A stretch of 64,000 bases of DNA from Leucobacter tardus (GCF_017583045.1 NZ_JAGFBF010000004.1:124001-188000); one strand, 5' to 3'; numbered from the stretch's first letter, positions 30,731-41,318 are shown. Notes: generated by a model not told the origin, from the letters alone. Translations and numbers: made by a program.

Positions 30731-31243
30731 ATGTCCACGCACACCCCTGATCACGAGCCCGATCTGCCCCGGCAGGGTGACGGCGGTCACAGCGCGAACC
30801 CGCAGCCGGACACCGAAACGTCCGCTGGTCAGGCGTCGCCCGTCGCGCCGGCCGCGCACGAGCCATTGGCCCCGCCCGTGCCGCAGGCCGCTCCGGTGCC
30901 GCAGGCCGGAGCCGAATCCCTCGGACTGCAGTCCGAGCCCGTCGTGCAGACGCCCGTCGCCCCCGGTGACGCCGGACCGCGCGGGCTGGCCATCGCCGCG
31001 CTCGTCCTCGGTATCGCCGGCCTCGTGCTGGTGTGGCTGCCGTTTCTCGCGGTGGTCGCGCTGCCGGCGGCGATCGTGGGGCTGATTCTCGGCATCATCG
31101 CGATGCGGAAAGGGCAGCCGAAGGGACTCGCGCTGACGGGAGTGATCCTTTCGGGTGTCGCGATCCTGATCTCGGTCATCTCGGTGGTCGTCGTGCTGAT
31201 CGGCCTGGCGCTCCTCGGAGGCTCGGGAGCCCTCGCACCCTGA
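30731..31243 (+). CDS. DUF4190-type small membrane protein
   Basis: A 170-residue protein of unknown role. The first 85 residues are Pro/Ala/Gln-rich and probably disordered; the rest has two hydrophobic segments flanking GIIAMRKGQPKGLALTG, the pattern of DUF4190 proteins. GAGGAG precedes the ATG. A second protein of the same architecture is encoded on the other strand at 32517-32978. It converges on the methyltransferase gene with 8 nt between stops. Confidence 0.8.
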   Translation: MSTHTPDHEPDLPRQGDGGHSANPQPDTETSAGQASPVAPAAHEPLAPPVPQAAPVPQAGAESLGLQSEPVVQTPVAPGDAGPRGLAIAALVLGIAGLVLVWLPFLAVVALPAAIVGLILGIIAMRKGQPKGLALTGVILSGVAILISVISVVVVLIGLALLGGSGALAP

Positions 31244-31255
31244 GCTCGGGCTCAG
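31240..31255. terminator. Small palindrome spanning two convergent stop codons
   Basis: CTGAGC-TCGG-GCTCAG includes the stop codons of both converging genes (TGA at 31241-31243; its complement at 31252-31254). A weak bidirectional stem at best. Confidence 0.3.
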
Positions 31256-32505
31256 ACGGACGGGTCGGCGGCCGGCACGCGCTCCGCGAGGAGTGCCGTG
31301 TGCCGGCCGCCGACGCGAGTGAGTACGAGCGTCGCGCGGCGGTCCCCCCGCCGATTCAACCGGGTGCGCAACCCCGCGGGGTCGACGTCGGCTCCGCGCT
31401 TCTTGATCTCGAGGCGACCGATGTCGCGTTCCGCGAGTGCGCGGCGGAGATCCTTCTCACGCATCGGCAGTTCTTCGACGATGCGGAAGGTCTGCGCGAA
31501 CGGCGTGCGCACCAGGCGGTCCGACGCGAGATAGGCGATCCCCGGGCTGATCGTCCCGGCGTCGAGACGCTCGGCCAGGAGGCCGATGAGCCGTGCCCGG
31601 ATCACCGCCCCGTCGGGTTCGTACAGGTATTCGCCGAGCTCGGCGGACTCCGGATCGGCCGCATCCGCGGCCTCGGTGAGCTCGTGACGCCGCCCGCCGC
31701 GCAGGATCAACGCGGCGCGGCGGACGCCCGGTCGCGCGACGGCGCCGAACCAGAGCCCCATTTCGACGACGTCTCCGTCGACGGAGACCCACTGCGCTTC
31801 GGCGTTGGCGGGAATGAGTTCGCGATCGAAGCCCGGCCCGAGCTTCACGCCCGTGGGCATGCGCTCGCCGAGCGCGAAGGCGAAATCGAGCGAGGGCGTG
31901 TAGTCGTCGACCGACGCGAGTCGGCGCGTGTCCCGCGATCCGGCGGTGCGCCTGGCGGGATCGAGGAACGCGCCGTCGATGCCGGCGAGGTCCAGGGTCG
32001 TCGCATCGGCGATCCGCACGTCGCTCGTCGTCTCGGAGTCGTGCCCGCACACGGACGCTACGGCGACCGACACGTTGTGCTCGGTGAAGCGCGCCGTGAA
32101 CGGATCGATCTCCACCGCGGTCACACCCACGCCGGCTGCGACGAGCGCCAGCGATTCCGCACCGATACCCGCACCGAGATCGGCGACCCGCCGGCACCCC
32201 GACGCGCGGAAGCGCGCCGCATGGGTCTCGGCGACGACGTGCCGGGACGCCTGCTCGAGACCCGCCTGCGTGAATAGCAGGGCGCCCGCTGCGTCGCCGA
32301 ACTTCGTCACCGCGCGTCGCCGCAATTCCGCCTGGGTGAGGATCGCGGCAACCGCGTCGGACGCTACACCCGCCCGACGCAGTGCGGCGCCCGCCTGTGC
32401 CGACGATGCGCCGTCGGCGATCGCCCGCTCGGCGTCGGCGAGATGCGTGCGCCCCTCCGGGGTGAAGAGCGCGTCCCATCCGGGAGGCGGATCCGGAGCA
32501 CCCAC
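31252..32505 (-). CDS. Class I SAM-dependent methyltransferase with THUMP-like region
   Basis: The 417-residue product has the SAM-binding motif VADLGAGIGAESLALVAAG near residue 95 and the acidic motif VTAVEIDPF after it, followed by DGAFLDPARR. The N-terminal (residues 1-90) and C-terminal parts match the THUMP-like actinobacterial methyltransferase family. The target, probably an RNA or protein, is unknown. The GTG at 32505 is chosen because it lies 11 nt after the upstream DUF4190 stop and the N-terminus VGAPDPPPGW looks natural; no clear Shine-Dalgarno is seen, consistent with coupling. Confidence 0.82.
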   Translation of the reverse strand: MGAPDPPPGWDALFTPEGRTHLADAERAIADGASSAQAGAALRRAGVASDAVAAILTQAELRRRAVTKFGDAAGALLFTQAGLEQASRHVVAETHAARFRASGCRRVADLGAGIGAESLALVAAGVGVTAVEIDPFTARFTEHNVSVAVASVCGHDSETTSDVRIADATTLDLAGIDGAFLDPARRTAGSRDTRRLASVDDYTPSLDFAFALGERMPTGVKLGPGFDRELIPANAEAQWVSVDGDVVEMGLWFGAVARPGVRRAALILRGGRRHELTEAADAADPESAELGEYLYEPDGAVIRARLIGLLAERLDAGTISPGIAYLASDRLVRTPFAQTFRIVEELPMREKDLRRALAERDIGRLEIKKRGADVDPAGLRTRLNRRGDRRATLVLTRVGGRHTALLAERVPAADPSV

Positions 32506-32516
32506 AGCGCCGTCGC

Positions 32517-32978
32517 TCAGAAGGAGTAGGGGTCCGAGTACTGGCCGATGACCGAGCCGAGGCTGGCGATCATCGAGAAGATCACGACGACGTAGAAGAT
32601 GATGAAGGCGATCCAGAACGCGACCATGGCGTAGCCGACGATGAGACCCGTGAGGGCCAGACCGCGGCCGGCGTCGCCGTTGCGCTTGATCTGACCGAGC
32701 GCCAGGTGGCCGAAGACGATCCCGGCGATGGGCTGCATGAACCCGAGGATCACGGCCACGATCGCGAACGTATTCGTGTACGCCATCGTGGTCGGCTGCT
32801 GGGCGCGCTGCGTCTGCGGTGACTGCGGAGCCTCCGCGCGGTAGGGCGCCTGGCCCGGGCCGGCGGCCTGACGCGGCGCTTCGCCCCGGTACGGTGCGCC
32901 GGCGTCCGGCTGGGGAGCGGGTGCGGCATTCGCTGCGTGACCCGACGGGGGGCCAGGGGGAGTAACGGGGTGCGACAT
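32517..32978 (-). CDS. DUF4190-type small membrane protein
   Basis: A 153-residue protein with a Pro/Ala/Gln-rich N-terminal half (residues 1-65, including two APYR repeats) and two hydrophobic segments around FGHLALGQIKRNGDAGRGLA, the DUF4190 hallmark. Function unknown. The ATG at 32978 has AAGGAG nine nt upstream; further upstream open sequence is not coding. It is the promoter-proximal gene of a two-gene unit with the methyltransferase, and diverges from groES. Confidence 0.85.
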   Translation of the reverse strand: MSHPVTPPGPPSGHAANAAPAPQPDAGAPYRGEAPRQAAGPGQAPYRAEAPQSPQTQRAQQPTTMAYTNTFAIVAVILGFMQPIAGIVFGHLALGQIKRNGDAGRGLALTGLIVGYAMVAFWIAFIIFYVVVIFSMIASLGSVIGQYSDPYSF

Positions 32979-33040
32979 GGTGGTGGCTCCTTTCCGCGAC
33001 CACACTATCGCAGGCCACCGTCGCCTGCCCGCGCTCAGAA

Positions 33041-33067
33041 TTGGCACTCGCCTTGCACGAGTGCCAA
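33041..33067. promoter_or_regulatory. CIRCE operator (HrcA binding site) upstream of groES
   Basis: TTGGCACTC-N9-GAGTGCCAA is a perfect 9-9-9 inverted repeat matching the CIRCE consensus TTAGCACTC-N9-GAGTGCTAA with one symmetric change per arm. HrcA represses chaperonin genes through this element. Confidence 0.92.
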
Positions 33068-33082
33068 CGCACGGCATAGACT
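33053..33082 (+). promoter_or_regulatory. Predicted groES promoter overlapping CIRCE
   Basis: TTGCAC (33053-33058) lies inside the CIRCE spacer, and TAGACT (33077-33082) follows 18 nt later. HrcA bound to CIRCE would cover the -35 element. Start near 33089, leader about 65 nt. Confidence 0.6.
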
Positions 33083-33154
33083 TTCGCGTGTGCGATCTCA
33101 CCCGAGTTCGCTACACATTCTTCGTCCCCGAGTTCACCGAGAAAGAGGTCAACC

Positions 33155-33451
33155 GTGTCGGTCGCCATCAAGCCGCTCGAAGATCGTATCGTCGTCAAGC
33201 AGGTCGAGGCAGAGCAGACCACCGCGTCTGGTCTGGTCATCCCTGACAGCGCCAAGGAGAAGCCGCAGGAGGGCGAGGTCGTCGCTCTCGGTCCGGGTCG
33301 CATCGACGACAACGGAAACCGCGTGCCGCTCGACATCTCCGTCGGCGACATCGTCATCTACTCCAAGTTCGGCGGCACCGAGGTGAAGGTCGGCGGAGAC
33401 GACTACCTCGTCCTCTCCGCTCGCGACGTCCTCGCGGTGGTCACCCGCTAA
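33155..33451 (+). CDS. groES: Co-chaperonin GroES (Hsp10)
   Basis: GroES caps the GroEL folding chamber. The 98-residue product begins (V)[20 protein letters not shown] with the family start PLEDRIVVK, carries the mobile loop [19 protein letters not shown], and ends [16 protein letters not shown] start after GAAAGAGG. groEL does not follow; a terminator and rarD come next, so the chaperonin partner must be encoded elsewhere. Confidence 0.98.
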   Translation: MSVAIKPLEDRIVVKQVEAEQTTASGLVIPDSAKEKPQEGEVVALGPGRIDDNGNRVPLDISVGDIVIYSKFGGTEVKVGGDDYLVLSARDVLAVVTR

Positions 33452-33469
33452 GCGGAGCAACGAAATTCC

Positions 33470-33503
33470 CTGCGGGGCCGGCGCATCTGCGTCGGCCCCG
33501 CAG
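33470..33503 (+). terminator. Terminator after groES
   Basis: Fifteen-bp stem (CTGCGGGGCCG with CGGCCCCGCAG plus four inner pairs, one wobble) with an ATCT loop. Followed by TCGGTTC, only weakly U-rich. Confidence 0.7.
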
Positions 33504-33540
33504 TCGGTTCACCGGACAGATCGCACGAGGGGAGACGACC

Positions 33541-34458
33541 GTGGCACCGGCGCAGCGCACGGCTCCGAGCGGACTCGCTTTCGGCGTGTCCGCGTATCTC
33601 CTCTGGGGGATTCTGCCCCTGTACTTCGTCGCGCTCGGCGCGATCGGTCCGTTCGAGATCGTTGCCGGCCGCGTCGTGCTGACGCTGATCTTCTGCGCCG
33701 TGGCGGTGACGGTGCTGCGTCAGTGGGGTCCCACCGCCGCGCTCCTCCGCGACCGGGGGGTGCTGCTGCGTCTCGCCGCGGCCGCCGCCGTCATCTACGT
33801 GAACTGGCAGGTCTTCGTGGTCGCCTCGACCACCGGTCACATCATCGATGCGTCGCTCGGGTACTTCATCAACCCCGTCGTGACGATCCTGCTGGCGGTG
33901 CTGTTCATGCACGAGCGCCTCACTCCGGTGCAGTGGGCGGCGGTCGCTCTCACCGTCGTGGCGTTCGCCATCATCGCGATCGGATACGGCATCTTCCCGT
34001 GGACGGGGCTCATCCTGGCGCTCTCGTTCGGGTTCTACGGGTATCTCAAGAGTTCGGTCGGCGATCGGGTGCCAGCGCTCGGCGGGCTGTTCGTCGAATC
34101 CCTCGTGCTCACCCCGCTCGCCATCGCGATCCTGAGTCTGCTCGGCATCGTCACGGGCCTCTCGGTCGCGGACGCGGATCCGGTCACGGTCATCCTCTTC
34201 GCGGGATCGGGCGCGGTGACCGCGGTTCCGCTGCTCTGCTTCGCAGCTGCGGCGCGTCGGATCCCGCTGTCGGTGCTCGGGTTCCTGCAGTACCTGGCGC
34301 CGTCGCTCATGTTCCTGCAGGGCTGGCTCCTGCTCGGTGAAGCGGTGCCGCCCGCTCGCTGGGCGGGGTTCGGTCTCGTCTGGCTCGCGCTCGTGTGCCT
34401 GTCGTTCGACACCGTGAGACGGGCGCGTCGCGAGCGTCGCCTGAGGCGGCTCGAGTGA
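33541..34458 (+). CDS. rarD: EamA/RarD-type transporter
   Basis: A 305-residue protein with ten hydrophobic segments in two EamA halves. It begins with the RarD-like GLAFGVSAYLLWGILPLYF and has NWQVFVVASTTGHIIDASLGYFINP, typical of the RarD (chloramphenicol-sensitivity) branch of the drug/metabolite transporters (core SLGYFINP). The substrate is unknown. GTG start after GAGGGGAG. The gene name follows family similarity, not a known function in this organism. Confidence 0.9.
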   Translation: MAPAQRTAPSGLAFGVSAYLLWGILPLYFVALGAIGPFEIVAGRVVLTLIFCAVAVTVLRQWGPTAALLRDRGVLLRLAAAAAVIYVNWQVFVVASTTGHIIDASLGYFINPVVTILLAVLFMHERLTPVQWAAVALTVVAFAIIAIGYGIFPWTGLILALSFGFYGYLKSSVGDRVPALGGLFVESLVLTPLAIAILSLLGIVTGLSVADADPVTVILFAGSGAVTAVPLLCFAAAARRIPLSVLGFLQYLAPSLMFLQGWLLLGEAVPPARWAGFGLVWLALVCLSFDTVRRARRERRLRRLE

Positions 34459-34494
34459 ATCGAGCGCACGTCGAGGGAGGTGCCTCTACGATAG

Positions 34495-36048
<1,554 letters not shown>

Positions 36049-36057
36049 GGAATCCCG

Positions 36058-37179
36058 GTGAGTACAGAGATCGAGATCGGCAGAGCCAAGCGCGCCCGCC
36101 GCGTCTACACCTTCGACGAGATCGGCATCGTGCCGACGCGGCGCACGCGCGACCCCGAGCTCGTCTCGACCGCGTGGACGATCGACGCCTTCCACTTCGA
36201 GATTCCCGTGATCGGCGCGCCGATGGACTCCGTGATGTCGCCTGCCGCGGCGATCGAGCTCGGCAGGCTCGGCGGGTTGGGCGTGCTGAACCTCGAGGGG
36301 CTGTGGACGCGTCACGACGATCCGGACACGCTGCTCGGCGAGCTCGCCGGCATCACCGACGCCATCGAGGCCGTGCGCCGCATGCGCGAGCTCTATGCCG
36401 CGCCGATCCGGCCTGAGCTCATCCGCGCGCGCCTCGGCGAGATCCGCGAGGCCGGTGTCACGGTCGCCGGAGCGCTCTCGCCGCACCGCACTGCGGAGTT
36501 CTGGGAGACCGTGGTGGGTGCCGGTGTGGATCTCTTCGTCATCAGGGGCAACACGGTGTCGGCCGAGCACGTCTCCGTCGAGGGTCGTGAACCGCTGAAC
36601 CTCAAGCAGTTCATCTACGAACTGGACGTCCCCGTCATCGTGGGCGGCGTCGCGACCTACCAGTCCGCACTGCACCTCATGCGCACGGGCGCAGCGGGGG
36701 TGCTCGTCGGGTTCGGCGGCGGCGCCTCGTCGACGACGCGCGCCACGCTCGGGATCCGCGCGCCCATGGCATCGGCGATCGCCGATGTGGCGGGTGCGCG
36801 CACCGACTACCTCGACGAGTCGGGCGGCCGGTACGTGCACGTCATCGCCGACGGAGGCCTCGGCACGTCCGGTGACCTCATCAAGGCCGTCGCCTGCGGC
36901 GCCGACGCCGTCATGCTCGGAACGGCCCTGGCGCGTGCGACCGACGCCCCCGGTCGAGGATGGCACTGGGGTCAGGAAGCCCACCACGAGGATCTGCCTC
37001 GCGGCAAACGGGTCCGGGCCGACCGGGTCGCTCCGCTTGCGGAGATCATCGCCGGCCCCGCCAATGTGGCCGACGGGACCGCGAATCTCATCGGTTCGCT
37101 CAGGCGCGCCATGGCGACCACCGGCTACTCGGATCTCAAGGAGTTCCAGCGGGTCGACGTCGTGCACGCCGAGCGCTAG
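36058..37179 (+). CDS. GuaB3 family IMP dehydrogenase-related protein
   Basis: A 373-residue paralogue of IMPDH without CBS domains, found beside guaB in many actinobacteria. It keeps the barrel motifs (PVIGAPMDSVMSPAAAIELG region; core GAPMDSVMSP) and a late IADGGLGTSGDLIKA phosphate site. The catalytic loop reads GFGGGASSTTRA, so the position of the essential cysteine is Ser225. This argues that it is not a conventional IMPDH; a GMP-reductase-like or regulatory role is possible but not shown. GTG start at 36058. Confidence 0.9.
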   Translation: MSTEIEIGRAKRARRVYTFDEIGIVPTRRTRDPELVSTAWTIDAFHFEIPVIGAPMDSVMSPAAAIELGRLGGLGVLNLEGLWTRHDDPDTLLGELAGITDAIEAVRRMRELYAAPIRPELIRARLGEIREAGVTVAGALSPHRTAEFWETVVGAGVDLFVIRGNTVSAEHVSVEGREPLNLKQFIYELDVPVIVGGVATYQSALHLMRTGAAGVLVGFGGGASSTTRATLGIRAPMASAIADVAGARTDYLDESGGRYVHVIADGGLGTSGDLIKAVACGADAVMLGTALARATDAPGRGWHWGQEAHHEDLPRGKRVRADRVAPLAEIIAGPANVADGTANLIGSLRRAMATTGYSDLKEFQRVDVVHAER

Positions 37180-37206
37180 CGGCGTGCGCAAGAACCGGGA
37201 AGGCGT

Positions 37207-38112
37207 ATGACGGGACGGCAGGGGCCGCAGTACACGGGGGAGCCCACGCTCGCCCAGATCATGCGACGGCCGGTGTGGATCCTCGCGCTGCTCTTCGCGC
37301 TCGCGGTCGCGGGTGCTTTTGCCTGGCTCGGGCAGTGGCAGCTCTCGCACGCCATCCAGGAGGACACCCAGCAGGGGACCGATTTCGAGGACCCCCGTCC
37401 GCTCGCCGAGCTGAACCCGCCCGGCGAACCCGTGACAGACGCTTCGGCCGGCCATATCGTGACGGTGGGTGGTACGTGGGTGGCGGAGGACTTCGCCGTC
37501 GTGACCGAACGCGCGAACGACGGCGAGACGGGTGCCTGGGTCATCGGTCATCTCGTGGCTCCGGCCGGCGACGCGACCGGGCACCTCGCCGTCGCGGTCG
37601 GGTGGGCCCCCACCGAGACCGAGGCCGAGCAGGCGCGCGACGAGATCGCCGATGCGCTGGGAGGCGCGTCCGAGGAGGCCGCGGTACTCGGCCGGTACAT
37701 GCCGTCCGAGGGCGTGAGCGTGCCCGCACCCGATGCCGATCCGTTCGCGCTCGAGACGATGGCTCCCGCTCAGCTCGCGAACATCTGGTCCGGAATCGAG
37801 GACCCGGTCTGGTCGGGCTTCCTCGTCTTGCACGCGGACGGCTCGAGCGCACCGTTCGACGAGGCCGGACTCGCCGCCCAGGGCCTCGATCGGATCGATT
37901 CGGTTCCGCCGATCCCGCAGGAGCGCGTGAACTGGCTGAACGTCTTCTACGCCGTGGAGTGGGTCGTGTTCGCCGGCTTCGCTGTGTACTTCTGGTTCCG
38001 CCTCACTCGCGACGCTTGGGAGAAGGAGCACGAGCTCGCCGCGCTGACCGCCGAGGCCGAGGCCGAGGCCGCAGCCGCCGGCGACGTCATCACCCCCACC
38101 CGAGACACGTAG
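37207..38112 (+). CDS. SURF1 family protein
   Basis: SURF1 proteins help assemble heme-copper cytochrome oxidase at the membrane. The 301-residue product has an N-terminal membrane helix (residues 22-44) directly followed by LGQWQLSHA, the family's LGxWQ signature, a periplasmic domain, and a second helix near residue 250 (VEWVVFAGFAVYFWFRLTRD). An Ala/Glu-rich tail follows. No oxidase genes are in the window. Its stop codon lies within the predicted -10 of the next gene. Confidence 0.85.
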   Translation: MTGRQGPQYTGEPTLAQIMRRPVWILALLFALAVAGAFAWLGQWQLSHAIQEDTQQGTDFEDPRPLAELNPPGEPVTDASAGHIVTVGGTWVAEDFAVVTERANDGETGAWVIGHLVAPAGDATGHLAVAVGWAPTETEAEQARDEIADALGGASEEAAVLGRYMPSEGVSVPAPDADPFALETMAPAQLANIWSGIEDPVWSGFLVLHADGSSAPFDEAGLAAQGLDRIDSVPPIPQERVNWLNVFYAVEWVVFAGFAVYFWFRLTRDAWEKEHELAALTAEAEAEAAAAGDVITPTRDT

Positions 38113-38115
38113 AAT
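38110..38115 (+). promoter_or_regulatory. -10 hexamer for leaderless DUF3817 gene
   Basis: TAGAAT ends 7 nt before the ATG at 38123 and includes the TAG stop of the SURF1 gene. Confidence 0.4.
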
Positions 38116-38122
38116 GGAAGCC

Positions 38123-38638
38123 ATGCAACTGCAGCCCAGGACCTCCGACATCCCGCGTATCCGCAGGGCGCTGAAGATCTACAAGGTCGCATCGATCATC
38201 ACCGGAACCATGCTGCTCCTGCTGCTCGCCGAGATGATTCTGAAGTACTCGCCGACGCACGTCGAACTCTTCGCGGGCGGCGGCCAGTTCCTGCACTTCG
38301 CGCCGGTCGTGGTCGGGGAGGGATGCCAGTGGTATTCGCTCTTCAACCCGGCTCAAGAGATCTGCGAGCTCTCCTCGACCGGAGACGGGCTGAACATCTC
38401 GCTGCTCATCCTGATCGTGCACGGCTGGCTCTACGTCGCCTACCTCGTCGCGTGCTTCCTGGTGTGGAGCCCGATGCGGTGGCACTTCGGCCGGTTCCTG
38501 CTGCTCGCGCTCGGCGGCGTGATCCCGTTCATGTCGTTCATCCTCGAGGTGCGCGTCGCCCGCGAGGTCACCCGCTTCCTCGACTCACACCCCGCCGCCG
38601 CGGATCCCGCGGCGCTCTCCACGGAAGGCACCCGATGA
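38123..38638 (+). CDS. DUF3817 domain membrane protein
   Basis: A 171-residue protein with three to four hydrophobic segments and the conserved [23 protein letters not shown] start (core YKVASIITG). The family is widespread in actinobacteria, often next to guaA, and has no assigned function. An alternative ATG nine nt upstream (38114) exists; 38123 is preferred because a TAGAAT hexamer ends 7 nt before it. The ATGA overlap with guaA couples the two. Confidence 0.85.
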   Translation: MQLQPRTSDIPRIRRALKIYKVASIITGTMLLLLLAEMILKYSPTHVELFAGGGQFLHFAPVVVGEGCQWYSLFNPAQEICELSSTGDGLNISLLILIVHGWLYVAYLVACFLVWSPMRWHFGRFLLLALGGVIPFMSFILEVRVAREVTRFLDSHPAAADPAALSTEGTR

Positions 38639-40212
38639 CGGACCAGACCCTGACGCGCCCCGTGCTCGTCGTCGATTTCGGCGCGCAGTACGCCCAGCTC
38701 ATCGCGCGACGCGTGCGCGAAGCCGGGGTATTCTCAGAGCTCGTGCCGCACACCATCACGGCTGCCGAGGTGACGGAGCGCGATCCGCTCGGCATCGTGC
38801 TCTCAGGCGGGCCGTCCTCGGTCTACGAGGAGGGCGCTCCGCAGTTCGATCCCGCCATCTTCGAGCTCGGGGTGCCCGTGCTCGGCATCTGCTACGGCTT
38901 CCAGGTCATGGCGCGCACGCTCGGCGGTACCGTCGCCCACACGGGCGACCGCGAGTACGGTGCCACCGATGCGTCGGTCGTCGGAGACGGCGGACCGCTG
39001 CTCGGCGGGCAGCCCGCTGAGCAGAACGTGTGGATGAGCCACGGCGATGCGGTGCAGGAGGCACCCGACGGTTTCGAGGTCTTCGCCCGCACCGCCGTCA
39101 CGCCGGTCGCCGCGTTCGGGTCCGCAGCGCGCAAACTCTACGGCGTGCAGTGGCACCCCGAGGTGCGTCACTCCGATCACGGACAGCAGATTCTCGAGAA
39201 CTTCCTGCACACGATCGCTGAGATCCCCTCCGACTGGACACCGGGCAACGTCATCGCCGATCAGATCGCGCGCATTCGCGAGCAGGTCGGATCCGCGAGG
39301 GTCATCTCGGCGCTCTCAGGCGGCGTCGACTCGGCGGTCTCGACCGCGTTGGTCCAGGAGGCGATCGGCGACCAGCTCACCGCCGTGTTCGTCGACCACG
39401 GGCTGCTGCGGCAGGGTGAGCGCGCGCAGGTCGAGCAGGACTACGTCGCCTCGACCGGCGTCAACCTCGTCACCGTCGAGGCGGCGGACACGTTCCTCGG
39501 GCATCTCGCCGGCGTGACCGACCCTGAGGAGAAGCGGAAGATCATCGGCCGCGAGTTCATCCGCTCGTTCGAGGGCGTGCAGCGCCAGCTCGTCGAGGAG
39601 GCCAAGGCCGAGGGGGAGCCCATCAAGTTCCTCGTCCAGGGCACGCTCTACCCCGACGTCGTCGAATCGGGCGGCGGATCAGGATCGGCGAACATCAAGA
39701 GCCACCACAATGTCGGCGGCCTGCCCGACGACATGACCTTCGAGCTCATCGAGCCGCTGCGCGACCTCTTCAAGGACGAGGTGCGGGCCATCGGCCGCGA
39801 GCTCGGTCTGCCCGAGGCCATCGTCGGACGCCAGCCCTTCCCCGGCCCGGGTCTCGGCATCCGCATCGTCGGCGAAGTCACGCGCGACCGGCTCGAGACG
39901 CTCCGCGCCGCGGACGCGATCGCGCGCGCCGAGCTGACGGCAGCCGGTCTGGACGCGGAGATCTGGCAGTGCCCCGTCGTGCTGCTCGCCGATGTGCGCT
40001 CGGTCGGGGTGCAGGGCGACGGGCGCACCTACGGTCATCCGATCGTGCTGCGTCCCGTGTCCTCCGAGGACGCGATGACGGCCGACTGGACCCGGGTGCC
40101 CTACGACGTACTGGCTCGCATCTCGAACAAGATCACCAACCAGGTGCCCGAGGTGAACCGCGTCGTGCTCGACGTCACCTCGAAGCCCCCGGGCACCATC
40201 GAGTGGGAGTGA
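38635..40212 (+). CDS. guaA: GMP synthase (glutamine-hydrolysing)
   Basis: Aminates XMP to GMP. The 525-residue product has the glutamine amidotransferase domain with Cys86 in GICYGFQ and the catalytic His in WHPEVRHS, the PP-loop ATPase SGGVDSAV near residue 225, and the C-terminal dimerisation domain ending KPPGTIEWE, as in the family. ATG 38635 is in an ATGA overlap with the DUF3817 gene. With guaB it completes IMP to GMP in one cluster. Confidence 0.98.
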   Translation: MTDQTLTRPVLVVDFGAQYAQLIARRVREAGVFSELVPHTITAAEVTERDPLGIVLSGGPSSVYEEGAPQFDPAIFELGVPVLGICYGFQVMARTLGGTVAHTGDREYGATDASVVGDGGPLLGGQPAEQNVWMSHGDAVQEAPDGFEVFARTAVTPVAAFGSAARKLYGVQWHPEVRHSDHGQQILENFLHTIAEIPSDWTPGNVIADQIARIREQVGSARVISALSGGVDSAVSTALVQEAIGDQLTAVFVDHGLLRQGERAQVEQDYVASTGVNLVTVEAADTFLGHLAGVTDPEEKRKIIGREFIRSFEGVQRQLVEEAKAEGEPIKFLVQGTLYPDVVESGGGSGSANIKSHHNVGGLPDDMTFELIEPLRDLFKDEVRAIGRELGLPEAIVGRQPFPGPGLGIRIVGEVTRDRLETLRAADAIARAELTAAGLDAEIWQCPVVLLADVRSVGVQGDGRTYGHPIVLRPVSSEDAMTADWTRVPYDVLARISNKITNQVPEVNRVVLDVTSKPPGTIEWE

Positions 40213-40234
40213 TCGCCGACGACGTCTCGGCGTG

Positions 40235-40272
40235 ACTGCGGCCCGGGTCCCGAGCGGGGCCCGGGCCGCAGT
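40235..40272. terminator. First of two tandem terminator hairpins after guaA
   Basis: A 17-bp GC-rich stem with a GAGC loop in the 120-nt gap between convergent genes. Confidence 0.7.
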
Positions 40273-40274
40273 TG

Positions 40275-40312
40275 CACAAAGGGCCCTTCCCGCACGGGAA
40301 GGGCCCTTTGTG
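40275..40312. terminator. Second tandem hairpin, bidirectional terminator
   Basis: Perfect 18-bp self-complementary sequence (CACAAAGGGCCCTTCCCG and its complement) around a 2-nt centre. A/T-rich ends on both sides give short U-runs in both directions, so it should serve guaA and the BI-1 gene. Confidence 0.8.
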
Positions 40313-40332
40313 TCTGAGGTGAGCGCTCGTGA

Positions 40333-41160
40333 CTAGTCGCCGCGCAGGATCGCGAGGATGCGCAGGATCTCGAGGTACAGCCATACGAGGGTGACCGTGA
40401 TGCCGAACGCCGCGGTCCAGCCCCACTTCTCAGGAACGCGGTTCTGTACGCCGTTCTGCACGAACTCGAAGTCCATCACGAGGGAGTATGCGGCGAGCAG
40501 GACGGCGAGCACGCCGATGATGACGCCGAGCGGGATGCCCATGATCGTGATGCTGCGTGCACCGAACATGCCCTCGGTCGTACCGGTGAGCATGAGCACG
40601 ACGTTCACGACGGAGAACGCGAGGTAGCCGAGCATGGCGACGAGGAAGATCTTGGTCGCCTTCGGGCTGGTGCGCACCTTGCCGCTGCGGAAGAGCAGCA
40701 GCGTCACGGCAAACACCGCGAGCGTGCCGATGACGGCCTGCGACACGATGCCGGGGAACATGCCCTCGAGCATGCCGGAAATGCCGCCGAGGAACAGGCC
40801 CTGCGCAGCCGCGTAGGCCACGATGAGGCCGGGGCTCGGCTCCTTCTTGAAGGCATTGACGAGTCCGAGCACGAGCCCGGCGATCGCGCCGGGGATCATG
40901 AGGATCGGCACGAACCATCCGACTGCGGCGCCAGCGACGACCAGGACGAAGAGCATCACGATCTTGTTGATCGTGTTCTCGTAGGTCATCGGTTTGTCTG
41001 AGGGCGCGTCGATCGGCGGCCGCTGAGCCGTCGTCTCGGGGGTGTCGACGCCGGGTCGCTGCGTCTGCGCAGCGGGCTGATCGTAGATGCGGCGCAGCTC
41101 CTCAGCGGAGAGCGATTTGCCGTTCAGGGCCGGGTTGTTGTTCAGGGCCGGGTTGCTCAT
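40333..41160 (-). CDS. Bax inhibitor-1/YccA family membrane protein
   Basis: A 275-residue protein with seven hydrophobic segments of the BI-1/YccA (TMBIM) type. The cytoplasmic N-terminus (about residues 1-60) is polar with an ALNNNPALN repeat. The C-terminal half has AYSLVMDFEFVQNGV, the family's acidic pair region, and ends WLYLEILRILAILRGD. Bacterial members are linked to calcium leak and membrane protease control; role here unknown. ATG 41160 is preceded by AAAGGA. Confidence 0.88.
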   Translation of the reverse strand: MSNPALNNNPALNGKSLSAEELRRIYDQPAAQTQRPGVDTPETTAQRPPIDAPSDKPMTYENTINKIVMLFVLVVAGAAVGWFVPILMIPGAIAGLVLGLVNAFKKEPSPGLIVAYAAAQGLFLGGISGMLEGMFPGIVSQAVIGTLAVFAVTLLLFRSGKVRTSPKATKIFLVAMLGYLAFSVVNVVLMLTGTTEGMFGARSITIMGIPLGVIIGVLAVLLAAYSLVMDFEFVQNGVQNRVPEKWGWTAAFGITVTLVWLYLEILRILAILRGD

Positions 41161-41306
41161 GCGTCTGGATCCTTTGATTCGGGTCTCGGACAGGTGATTC
41201 CACACTATCGGCGCACGGTCACGTCTGGCTGAGGATTCCGCGCCAATTCGGGCGTGTTCACTGTGGGCTGAGGGGTGCGTCTCCTCTACGGGTGAGACGA
41301 CCTGCG

Positions 41307-41312
41307 TACAGT
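41307..41312 (+). promoter_or_regulatory. -10 hexamer for leaderless glycerophosphodiesterase gene
   Basis: TACAGT ends 6 nt before the ATG at 41319; no Shine-Dalgarno is seen. Confidence 0.45.
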
Positions 41313-41318
41313 GGGGCC

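Noticed and set aside
32506-33357. N-terminal extension of the methyltransferase reading frame upstream of 32505
   Set aside because: The extra sequence only reads through the DUF4190 gene and the groES promoter in another frame, is low complexity, and is not part of the methyltransferase family.
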